The notes under the pieces are model-generated. The model made no database searches and was not told where the DNA came from. It worked only from the letters and a program-made list of their open reading frames with translations. Below, piece by piece: positions 12,601-24,990 of a stretch of 64,000 nucleotides of DNA (position 1 is its first letter; every line of letters begins with the position of its first letter). Source of the DNA: Stenogyne calaminthoides (taxonomy: Eukaryota > Streptophyta > Magnoliopsida > Lamiales > Lamiaceae); NCBI GenBank assembly GCA_037126765.1, contig JBBCBC010000029.1:30130052-30194051 (forward strand), given 5' to 3'. Made by a program: the position numbers and the translations under genes.

Positions 12601-15400
12601 ATAATAAAAAGATAAAATTGTGCGAGACAGTCTCGTCGCCGTGAAATAGTTCTTAAATTAGTTTAAATTAACATGAACTCTTTTAAAATCCAAAATATTA
12701 AAATATTATTATTAAATTATATTCCGTCTCACCGTAACTCCATGAGATGATTTCGTGGAAGACATTTTTTATAATAAATTGTTGGTATATAGAGTACCCT
12801 ATTACTAGAATGAACTATTCGTAATATACCTGTAAACCTATGTATTTCTTATTGGTTATTCGTAACATACATGTAAATTATTATTCATTTGTTGGTTACT
12901 CACACGTATCCAAAAGTTTGGTCATCTTCGCTTGTAAGTCATGGATTGAGTTTATAAATAAGTATCTATATATGGAAAAACACAAACACAAATTGCCGAA
13001 TTGAAATACCACAAATTTCTACAATTATGTAATTTTTCGATTAATAACCCGTCCTGAGAGGCTAATAATATATGTGGTTACGTAGGAAATATATTGCCGC
13101 CCTATATTATTTTTTGAGATGTTTTGAATATGTATAATCTAATTATAATTTATATGTTTGATATCACCATTTTCATTAATATAAAATTGTGTTTTTAAAT
13201 ACCTTGTTATTGCCGATTTCCCGCCAACTGATTAATATATTTTACTATCCCTATAAAAAAAAGGAAAATTAATTATATAAATTTTATAATATATGATTTG
13301 CTTTTTCAATATAATTTATTAAATATGCTTGCAAAGTGAAAATAGACCCTAATATATATGGAAATAAATCATTTGTTTTATAATTGATGTTCCACTTTAT
13401 ATGAATGATATGTGGAATAATAAAAAATATCTAATGAATTACTATTAGGTTCATGTGTTAAAAATTCAACAGAATGAAACACTAATAAAATACGAAAAGT
13501 AGAACAAGAGAATCAAATAGAAGATATATATGTTTGCAACATGGTAAGTGCTTAGCCACTTAGCTAATTACCTACTATTTTTTATTTCAATAATAAATGA
13601 AAATGGGTCAATGTTTTTAAGTAAAAGTAAATAAAAATATTACTATTTATTATAGTTCTATCTCACGAAATAAGATATTTATCAAATATAATATAATGTA
13701 TTATTTTATTATTGTTAGTTAATTGAAGTGTAAAACAAGTGAAAGACATAACGAGTTAGTTAAAAAATGTATGAGAGAGAAAGAGAGTGTAAAGAAAAGT
13801 AGGGGGAGGATAAGAGAGTGATATGATTGTATGAAGTAATGGATTCATGATAAATTGTGTTTATTTTAATTCACTTTAACAATATTTATGGTATTTGAAT
13901 AAGTGTCCTACATAATTATATAATATCTTAATCCAAACACAAATATCAATTTTTTAATGTAACACAACCCTATAATCTCTTAATATAAAAATTCAGCCCA
14001 AACAAGTATATCCTACTCAATCCTATCAAAACTAATTAATTTAGTCATATGAAGCAAATGAGACCTTATTGAACATATGGTACGCTATCCTTCTTCATTC
14101 TATTTATTTTAGATGTCATTTTGAATTTTTTCCAGTCAAATTAAAAATATTTTATATCAAAATTAACTTTCTGAATAATAATTACAATTATCTGGGAAAA
14201 TTATTCACACAGTACATTTGTAGAAAATTTAAAAATTAAATGATCATCAAAATTAATTTATAAATATATATGACAAAGAGACTATGTCAAAATGACAATG
14301 TATAATATAAACAATGTAAAAGACTACGATGACATATAATTAGAATGAAGTAGAATCCTACAACTAGAACGGGAATGACAAATTCTCTCCCACTCTCCAT
14401 TTGGGGATGAATAATCCCGATATATGAGGATAAAATGCCGTTTTGCACCCAATATGCCCTGTGCCCCGCACCCAACGAACCAAACAGACGCTTATCTAAG
14501 GCTAGACCGTCTATCCAGACTCATCCCGCGAACCAAATGCCTAATTAGATGAAACATGAATTTACCTAATTGCGCTATTAATTAATAAACTAATTGTTTG
14601 AAAATTGAAATCAAACAACCCGAGGAAGTCCGAATTACTACAGCACAGCGCTAGGCAGGTACCACGTGCTGAATTTAATCTAGAGGCCCCTCATAATGAT
14701 GATATTTATTGTTCGACCCCCAACCATTCCAAACCAAACCCCAAACTACAAATGTAATTTAATGCGGTGCATACACCTACTTCCCTTCTGAGGGACGGAC
14801 CTACCTTGGAGCAAATTAATTCATTTTACAATTATCCGGAAAAAATTATTCACAAAGACATTTGTACTTTTTATATATATATATATTTATAATTAAAACA
14901 CACATCTGTATGATGGCGATCTTTTATAGTAAGAGAAGAAAAAACATAAATTGTGATTAACGCCTAATATTTTTTGGAAGAATAGATTATTTGTATTATA
15001 GATTATACCCTATATCATGTATAAAACTATCTCATACACATAACGTCTGCTTTAAACAAACAAAGTATTATGCATCATGTTATTTTCTGTCACTATTATT
15101 CTTTTTGTAAAAATCAACACTCTATAAATAAAATGTTGATTTTTTTTAGGTGAAAAAATTTAAACAAAATAGAAAAAGAATATGTATAATTCACATTTTC
15201 AATATACATATAAATATATTCGACTCTGTTAATATAAAGATGTTCAGTTCAAATAATTTTTGAAAATATATAAAAATTCTAAAGTGCATATAGCTACACT
15301 ATGTTATAAATTGGGACCCTGTATAAAATTTCTGGGTCCGTCAGTTCTGCTAATAATCATCACTCTGCAAACACATTACTCAGATTTGCTCTTCACATTT
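9673..15400. other. AT-rich intergenic spacer
   Basis: No gene is supported across 5.7 kb. It contains a direct duplication at 10166-10361, GAGACGGTCTCAT-type MITE fragments near 12050-12250 and 12600-12770, and a GC-richer stretch at about 14390-14545 ending in ...AACGAACCAAACAGACGC, which looks like the end of a decayed transposon. A perfect CACGTG palindrome sits near 14663. The remaining sequence shows nothing I can name. Confidence 0.5.
10166..10361 (+). repeat. Direct duplication, two copies about 115 bp apart
   Basis: A unit running from AATGCAAAAAA through a TCAAACTTT word to ATTATATGCATGGGAAAATC and ATAAATTTAAAAGTTA occurs at about 10166-10249 and again at about 10282-10361, with small differences. 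No coding content. Confidence 0.75.
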
Positions 15401-15518
15401 TGATTACAATTCTGTTGAATTTTCTTCCGAGATTGTATGATGGATGAATAGAGCCTGCCGGATTGAAGAGAGAGTGTGTTTTTCAGTTTTTTCCTCCGTG
15501 CTGGGCTTTTCTGAGGAG

Positions 15519-16154
15519 GTACTGCTCTGCGAATTTCGTTGCTGTTGTTGTTCATTTCATTGTTTGTTAGTTTTATTTTTGGATAGGTGCTTTATTGTGC
15601 TGAAATTTTGTGGCGGAAGTTTGGTGATGATTTTGCTTGGGTTTTGGCGGAATTTAACTGAAAATGATCCGTGTGTGACTTTGTAGAACTTAAAATGCTG
15701 TGTTTCTGGATATTTTTGAGTTGATTGAGCTTTCTTAAGTCCATTTGAAGGAAATGAATTGGTTTTCTCTGTATTTTGGTGGCTGATCGTTGTTTGAAGT
15801 ACTGCGATCCTTTTGCTAGTTGTTCTGTTTTTCATATATTTTGAGCTTGTATTCTAGCTTGTGTTGCTTTACTGGGTAACTTGTGATTGTGTTTTAGAAG
15901 TAAGTGAGTTAGTTGACAAATCCTGTAACGTTGATCAAATTATTGCTTTATCGTACATTACCTAGTTTATCATGATTCTCATTGCATTTGTGGAAAAATG
16001 GGTATTGATGAGATGGGGTTTATACGACTCAATTATTGTGATGGGTTCAGTAAGCAAGTAGCCATTAGCTACTTGCGATAAACTCAGAGTGAGATTAATG
16101 TCTTGTGAATAAAGAAACTACATCTCATGTGCTGAAAATGCTCTTCTTTTCCAG
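15519..16154 (+). other. Putative 5' leader intron of the acetyl-CoA carboxylase gene
   Basis: A GAG|GT donor near 15519 and a pyrimidine-rich TTTTCCAG acceptor ending at 16154 flank a T-rich stretch, with the start codon 11 bases after the acceptor. The in-frame upstream ATGs fall inside this presumed intron, which supports starting the protein at 16165. Leader introns are common in plant housekeeping genes; the donor choice is inferred. Confidence 0.5.
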
Positions 16155-16164
16155 AAACCTTAAG

Positions 16165-19100
16165 ATGTCAGAAGCCCTGAGGAGGACAATGACACTCGGT
16201 ATCAGACCAGCTAATGGGTACGGAAATGTAGCTGTCCCATTAAGGTCTCCCACTGTGTTGCCCGAGGTGGATGAGTTTTGTCGTGCCCTTGGGGGAAAGA
16301 GGCCAATTCATAGTATTTTGATAGCTAATAATGGAATGGCAGCAGTTAAGTTTATACGTAGCATTAGAACATGGGCTTATGAAACATTCGGTACAGATAA
16401 GGCAATTTTGCTGGTGGCAATGGCTACTCCAGAAGACATGAGAATCAACGCAGAACATATTAGGATAGCTGATCAATTTGTCGAAGTTCCCGGTGGGACA
16501 AACAATAATAACTACGCGAATGTGCAGTTAATTGTAGAGGTTCGTAAGAGTAAATGAATATGTAAATATTGTATTTTATTCGTGAGTTGAGGGAAGAATA
16601 TGGTTAAGTAGTATATTTGTGTGTTGTCCAGATGGCAGAGATAACACATGTGGATGCTGTATGGCCTGGTTGGGGTCATGCATCTGAAAATCCAGAGCTA
16701 CCTGATGCTTTAGGTGCAAAAGGGATCATATTTCTTGGGCCACCAGCCTCATCCATGGGGGCATTGGGAGATAAAATTGGTTCATCATTGATCGCACAAG
16801 CTGCAGAAGTGCCAACGCTTAAATGGAGTGGCTCTCAGGTAAAGTGTATCTTGCTGATACTCTTTGTTATCTTGTAAGTTTCCTCATGTCTAATATATAT
16901 GTCGTTTTAGGTGAAAATTCACCCTGGCAGCAGTTTGGTCACTATTCCAGATGAAATCTATCGTGAAGCATGTGTTCATTCGACAGAAGAAGCCATTGCC
17001 AGCTGTCAAGTTGTGGGTTACCCTGCAATGATCAAGGCATCTTGGGGTGGAGGTGGCAAAGGCATACGAAAGGTTCGATTCCTACCATACCTCTATTATA
17101 TAAGTTTCCAATTCTGATTAAACAACATTGATTGCTTCCGTGGACTTTTCAGGTCCACAATGAGGATGAGGTCAGGGCTTTGTTCAAGCAAGTTCAGGGT
17201 GAAGTTCCTGGCTCCCCCATATTTATAATGAAGGTTGCTTCACAGGTTAGGGCATTCACATTTTCTCGTAATATAAGGAATAAATTACTTAGATATTATT
17301 CTAATACCAGTATCATTTTGTTACTTAGAGCCGGCATCTTGAAGTCCAACTGCTCTGTGATCAATATGGAAATGTTGCAGCTTTGCATAGCCGTGATTGC
17401 AGTGTTCAAAGGAGACATCAAAAGGCATAACCTTACTCCTTGTTTTTCCGAGTCCATCTGTTATTATTATACTAAAGTTAGTCATTATTCTTATTTTATG
17501 ACATTTTTTGTATGCTAATGCTATGTTAGATTATCGAAGAGGGCCCAATTACAGTTGCTACACTCGAAACAACAAAGAAGCTTGAGCAGGCTGCTAGAAG
17601 GTTGGCAAAAAGTGTAAATTATGTTGGAGCTGCAACTGTGGAGTACTTATACAGTATGGAAACTGGGGAATATTACTTTTTGGAGTTAAATCCACGTCTT
17701 CAGGTTTTTATTCTGTAACATTAACATCAACAAGGAACACAACTGATACCTATTGAGCCTAGTTTACCACCCCATGTTTAAATTGGTTTTCTACACTTAT
17801 AAAGAACATAAGAGTTGTAAAGAAGTATATTCATTCTATGCTTCTATAAATTGTGACTTATATATTTTATGTTACATAGGTGGAGCACCCTGTCACAGAG
17901 TGGATAGCTGAGATAAATCTTCCTGCAGCACAAGTTGTTGTTGGGATGGGGATCCCTCTGTGGCAAAATCCAGGTCTGATAAGAATTTTATTTTAATAGA
18001 ATTTTTTGTGATGACTGTATATGCTGATCACTTTTTATTTTGTTCTGACTTATGTCAGAGATACGAAGATTCTATGGAATGGAACATGGTGGAGGCTATG
18101 ATGCTTGGAGGAAAACATCTATAAATGCAACTCCATTTGATTTTGATAAGGCACAGTCAACAAGGCCAAAAGGTCACTGTGTGGCAGTTCGTGTGACAAG
18201 TGAAGACCCTGATGACGGTTTTAAGCCAACTAGTGGAAGAGTACAGGTCCATATTTCTGTGAATGAAAAATGTTTGTTATGCAAATTGCATTGTAGTAGA
18301 TTATTTAATATTTATTGATTCAAACATCTGCATACAGGAGCTGAGTTTCAAAAGTAAGCCAAATGTGTGGGCATACTTTTCTGTCAAGGTACAGTTTAAT
18401 GTTTTACTTCCCAAGGAACTTTTAGATTCAAAGCTGCTTTGGATTAACATCTTAATCATCACAGTCTGGAGGCGGTATTCATGAGTTCTCAGATTCCCAA
18501 TTTGGTAAGCTTCGAAGCGTAATCAGTCATATTACTATGTATGCTACTTATCTACTAGATTTCGTTAACAAAACTTGAGGTACTATAAAAATCAGCAGAT
18601 ATCTTATTCTCAGAGTGCACTTCTCTTTCAACCTTGACTCCATAAATGACATTCATGTTTGGAGGTATTACTAGTATCATGTCAATATTAGTTGCTGGCT
18701 TACAAGCCTGCCACAAGTACTAGACTATTTATGGCTTATTCAGAACCTTGATAGTTGGAGTTCAATTGCATATGCAGACAATAACTCCTTAGAGCAGTTG
18801 AAGGCTTGTTTGACCTGTAGTTACCTTATGGATTCAGAAAGGAAGCAAATTAAAATATGAATCTGAAAATTATATAGCTCTACACAAGAATAATAATTTA
18901 ACTTTGCTCAAGCATATTAATATAACATGCACTTACAAGAGATACATGGTATTTGAGACAATTTTGTCAATGAAATGGCTTTCAAACATCCCTTAAGTTT
19001 TGCTTTGTACATGATTTGTTGTTATGGATGCTTATTCATGTTTCACCCGAAATCTGTTCATTAAGGTTGTGACATAGTTTTTATGGTCTGCAAACTTGTT

Positions 19101-22100
19101 AAAGCTCACAAGTAATATTTTACTCTCACCTCAGGTCACGTATTTGCTTTTGGAGAGTCCCGAGCCCTAGCGATTGCAAATATGGTTCTTGGGCTCAAAG
19201 AAATTCAAATCAGAGGAGAAATTCGTACAAATGTCGATTATTCTATTGATCTCTTAAACGTGAGAATATTGGATATGATATCTGATTAGTCTCTTCCCGA
19301 AGTAGTTTACTGTGGATAGAGGTTAATAATTTTCTAACATCTCTTCAGGTTTTAGATTACAAGGAAAACAAAATCCATACAGGGTGGCTAGATAGTAGAA
19401 TAGCAATGAGGGTTAGAGCAGAAAGGCCCCCTTGGTATCTTTCAGTGGTTGGTGGAGCTCTGTATGTAAGTATGCTCTTAATATAATGCTTAATAAATAT
19501 TTTCTTTATATGATACATGCTCATGTTACATCATATTCAAACACCGTATTTAATATGATCTCGCCATATTGTCGAATCAGAAAGCTTCTGCTAGTAGTGC
19601 GGATACAGTTTCAGAGTATGTCGGTTATCTTGAAAAAGGACAGATTCCCCGAAGGTACTTCGTGTTTCATGTTATTCAGAGTTGGTCCTTGTTTTCTGTA
19701 GTATGTGAATTTGTTGACAGTTTCCTGTTTGCAGCATATTTCACTGGTCAATTCTCAAGTTTCATTGAATATTGAAGGAAGCAAATATACGGTAAGTTTA
19801 CATTTAATATTTCTCTAAGAATGGGAAGCAATTAAATGGAGGGCCATGGGTTTTTAGATATAATTCTGCCTGAATTTTGTATTATTTTGTTTATTTAGAT
19901 TAATATGGCAAGAGGAGGTCCTGGCAGCTACAGATTGAGGATGAATGACTCAGAAGTTGAAGCAGAAATACATACTCTACGTGATGGAGGTCTGTTAATG
20001 CAGGCAAGTCATTATTATTTGCTGATAAAAATGTGATATTTCGATGCTTTCTTATTACTGTACTAATTTATTCTCATTCCATCAATTAACCATAATTAGC
20101 ATTTAATATATTGGTTGATGTGATTGTTGCAGCTGGATGGAAACAGTCATGTCATATATGCAGAAGAGGAAGCAGCTGGAACACGTCTTCTCATTGATGG
20201 AAGGACTTGCTTACTTCAGGTGCCATTTTTACCTATCATCATCAATATATGAATGAAGCATTGTTGGCAGAGATTTAATCGGTTTTCCACTTATACAGAA
20301 TGATCATGATCCATCAAAGTTGATAGCAGAGACTCCATGTAAGCTGCTTAGGTATCTGGTCGTAGATGGCAGCCATGTTGATGCTGACACACCCTATGCA
20401 GAAGTGGAGGTTATGAAGATGTGTATGCCCCTTCTTTCACCTGCTTCTGGAAATATCCATTTTAAGTTGTCTGAAGGTCAAGCAATGCAGGTAAACTAGT
20501 TTAAGAGCCTGCTTCGCTAAGCTTATTTTAAATATCTTATAAGCTCTAACATCTTATAAGTTGTTTAAAGAGCTTATAAGATGTAACTTTTAAGTAGTTT
20601 ATAAATTGTTAAATTGTTTGACTAATAAAATTTATAAGTTCTTTGATAATTTGAAAGAAACATTTCTTATTTTAAACATCTTATAAGCTCTAACATCTTA
20701 TAAGTTGTTTTAAGAGCTTATAAGTTGTTACTTTTAAGTAGTTTATAAATTGTTAAATTGTTTGGCTAATAAAATTTATAAGTTCTTTGATAATTTGAAA
20801 GAAACATTTTTTACCTTTAATTTTAGCATAAAGTAATGTTCAAAGGCTTTGGAAAGTGGGAGTGAATGGTTGGTGGTGGGGTAGGTGTAGGGTGGGTGTG
20901 ATGAGGGTGGGATGATTTTCGTTTTTTAAAATTTTTTTTACAAAAAAAATATATTATTTAAGTCTAGCTTAAAAGATTTAGAAAAATAAGTTGGGGGTGT
21001 AGGTACTTCTTTATTTTGGAGCTTATAATTCATAGTTATTAAAGGCGCTCCTGAGGCGCGCCTAAGGCGCCAGGCAGTCGGGGCGCCAGCCATCGCGCCT
21101 GCCATAGGCCCAGGCGGTTGGGATTTTCTGGGCGCTCGCCTGGGGGTTCCTTTCGGCGCCTTGACTCGGCAAAAGGCGCGCCTAAGGCGTGCCTTGCGTA
21201 CATCTAGGGTTTGAAATAAAAAAAAACATTTTTTTATTTGTCAAATAACATCAGAATAATAAAAAATACTATCTCTTAAATCTTAATATTTAAGTGAATC
21301 ACATCTAGGGTTTCAAGATTCACTTTTTATCAAGTATAATCGTTCGTATCTCTTTGAGGGATATAGATGAAAGCAATTAGTGGGTGGTTGGTCTAATGGA
21401 AGATGAAGATGAGTTGGTTCACCAAGGTGAAAATTTGACTTGGGGTATTGCTACAGAAGCCATGGTTAGGTTTACTAAGAAATTATCAAGGTCTTATGTT
21501 GTTTTTTCCAGGGATGCAAGGCGAGCGCCTAAGGCGCTAGGCGCTGCTTCTCGCCTTGTGGCGCCTTGCGCCATTAATAACTATGTTATAATTTGTAAAG
21601 AGCTTATTTTTAGACCTTGTAAGCTGTTAAACATCTTCTTTTACCAAACACTTTTTAAGAGCTTATAAGCTCCTAAACATCTTATAAGCTGTTTCAAGGA
21701 GCTTATAATCTCTGCCGAACAAGCTCTAAATAAGATATCATTATCACTTGTTGCTGTTCCAATCTGCAACTGAATAGAAATAATTTTTCTAGACTGGTGA
21801 GCTTATAGCAAGACTTGACTTGGACGACCCTTCAGCCGTAAGGAAAGCAGAGCCCTTCTATGGTAATTTTCCCGTTCTCGGACCTCCAACAGCCATATCT
21901 GGAAAAGTTCATCAACGGTGTGCTGCAAGTTTGAATGCAGCTCGAATGATTCTTGCTGGATATGAGCATAACATTGATGAAGTAAACTTCTCTTGGCTAT
22001 ATTATAGAGAGCTTAATTTTTATCATTTTAAAAAAATGTGATTTTTATCAAAGTGAATGGACTGAATTTTCCATTTTAGGTAGTTCAAAATTTGCTAAGT

Positions 22101-24959
22101 TGCTTGGACAATCCTGAGCTTCCTTTCCTTCAATGGCAAGAATGCTTTGGTGTTTTGGCGAACAGACTACCCAAGGACCTTAGACATGAGGTTGTACTTA
22201 TGCAGATACTTTTATCAAACAACTAATTCTCTGCTAAAATGTAACGTGGTTCATTTTTATTTGCAATCTTAGTTGGAAACAAGGTACAAGGAGTTTGAGG
22301 GAATTGCCAACATGCAAAATGCTGATTTCCCTGCAAAAATTTTACGTGGTGTTCTTGAGGTTTGTTATTTGTTCCGTTTCACAATATTAGTCTATAGATC
22401 ATTTTTTTCTGTGTAAGTTAACGTTGGCTGTAAACTATTTCCTTTTATCTGTTCAGGACCACTTAAACTCCCGCCGCGAGAAAGAAAAAATAGCACAGGA
22501 ACGATTGGTTGAGCCTCTGATGAGTCTTGTCAAGTCCTATGAGCGAGGCAGAGAAGGCCATGCTCGTATTATCGTCTGGGGCCTTTTTGAAGACTATTTA
22601 TCTGTCGAAGAATTATTTAATGACAATATACAGGTAAATATGTACGTGGGAAACAAAAAAAAGATTGCGATATATAACTGTAAATCATGAAGCCATAGAA
22701 AAGTAAACATTATGCAAGTACTGCTCTTATCTGGGCACACTGTTGAAGTATCTTCTCCTTTTCAGGCTGATGTGATTGAACGCTTAAGACTTCAGTATAA
22801 GAAAGATCTTCTGAAAATTGTGGACATTGTACTTTCACATCAGGTATTGTATCAAATCATTTTCCCCTTTACTGCTCTTATTATTAGTCTGTTAAGAAAG
22901 CTCATTATGCAAATTTTCCTAATATTTAGGGGATCAAAAGCAAAAATAAGCTTATACTATCTCTCATGGAACAACTGGTGTATCCTAATCCTGCTGCATA
23001 CCGCGATCAACTAATCCGCTTCTCTTCACTCAACCATATAAACTACTCTGAGGTTTGCAATTACATTTATTAATCTTTACCTGTTAGATTTCTGTTTATG
23101 TGCCCTGATTCTCTACACTATACAGTTGGCGTTGAAGGCAAGTCAACTGCTAGAGCAGACCAAACTAAGCGAGCTTCGTTCCAGTATTGCTAGAAGTCTT
23201 TCAGAGTTAGAAATGTTTACTGAAGAGGGCGAGAGTATGGATACTCCTAAGAGAAAAAGTGCAATAAACGAACGAATGGAAGCTCTTGTGAATGCTCCTT
23301 TGGCAGTTGAAGACGCACTTGTTGGTCTTTTCGATCACAGTGACCATACACTTCAACGACGGGTTGTCGAGACTTATGTGCGCAGATTATATCAGGTACT
23401 ATTCCTTAAGATCTTGAAATTTATAGGGAATATAGTTTCTAGTTCTTTAAGTTGCCCTCATTTCCATTTGAGTCTGTTAACCTTCACGAATTGAAAATAG
23501 GCAGATAACTTTCAATTTTTGACAATTTTGTCTAGTAACCGATTCTAGGAGGTTAACATCTGGTTGACGCTGTGGCAAAGTCTGGTTGGTCAACCGAATG
23601 TTTCACCACCTAGAACCGGTTATCGGACTAATATGGTGAAAAAGTCAAAGTTACAAGACTATTTTCAATTAGTGACAGTCTACAGGACTGGAAACGAAAT
23701 AAGGGTAACTTACATGACTAATAAAACTAATTTCCCAAAGCTATATAATCACCCATCTGTGGACTTTTATTTTCTGATGCTTAATATGATTCACCAGCCC
23801 TATCTCGTAAAAGGGAGTGTCAGGATGCAGTGGCACAGATCTGGACTTATAGCATCATGGGAGTTCTTCGATGAACATGCAGCGAGAAAGAAGGGGTCTG
23901 AAGATTCAATTCCGAATGAACCAACACTTGAAAAGCAGAATGTTAGGAAATGGGGAGCAATGGTTGTCATCAAGTCCCTCCAATTTTTGCCTACAGTGCT
24001 AACTGCTGCACTGAGGGAAGCAACACATAATTCGCCTAATGCAATTTCAAATGAATCTAATCAAACAGCCACTTGTTGTAATATGATGCACATTGCATTG
24101 GCAGGCGTTAATCACCCAATGAGTTTACTTCAGGATAGGTAACATGCACGGAGAGCTACCATGTTATTTCCATTCCATATTAAATTATAAGTTCCTCCTT
24201 GAGTTAAAATTTAGACCTCTAACGTGAGCAACACCGAAATCGATATGTTTCTTCACTTCTCCTGTTGTGTATTGGAATATATCTCGATAAGTTTCTTCAC
24301 TTCTCCTGTTGTGTATTGGAATATATCATCATGCTCTTTGTTGCATTTGGGATCCGTAATGAAGGCAAAATTTTGTTCCACAAAAATTGGCTCAGCATGA
24401 CTTAAGTCACTTATTTGAGAAGCATTCGAATGTCTGACACGTTCCTCCATCTTTTCCCCGAGGAACTTCAACCAGGATCCAATTTCTGGCTCTGGACATT
24501 TTTTGTGCGTCTTAATTTTTCTTCGGTTCTTAGTATTTATACAAATTTCTGTGTTAAATACCTTTTTAAAGTTGAATATTGTTGGATAGAAAACTCACCC
24601 AGTGGAATAGAAGGTGTAGTTAAAAGTGTTGAAGGAGAAATAAATTAATTTGCAATACCATCTTTTCTGCTAGATAATTTGATAATCTGTTATTATTTAT
24701 GCTTATCTGCAGTGGAGATGAGGATCAGGCTCAAGAAAGAATCAACAAGTTGGCCAAATTTTTGAAGGAGAAAGAAGTAAGCTCCAGCTTAAGAAATGCC
24801 GGGGTTGGAGTTGCCAGCTGTATTATACAGAGAGACGAAGGCCGAGGCCCTATGAGGCACTCCTTCCATTGGTCGGAAGAAAAACTCTACTACGAGGAGG
24901 AACCTCTATTGCGTCACTTGGAGCCGCCTCTATCCATATACCTTGAGCTGGTTTGTATA

Positions 24960-24990
<31 letters not shown>

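Larger units (their letters stand above)
20503..21735. mobile_element. Outer TIR transposon in carboxylase intron 17
   Basis: The left end AGAGCCTGCTTCGCTAAGCTTAT and the reversed right end AGAGCTTGTTCGGCAGAGATTAT are imperfect inverted repeats. The subterminal regions are packed with CTTATAAG words in both orientations, as in hAT-like non-autonomous elements. The left part also carries a 144-bp tandem duplication (about 20523-20810). A second element is inserted inside at 21031-21585. No clear flanking target duplication was found. Confidence 0.6.

Noticed and set aside
16105..16164. Upstream in-frame start of the carboxylase that might add a transit peptide
   Set aside because: The segment crosses a good TTTTCCAG acceptor, so the upstream codons are most likely intronic.
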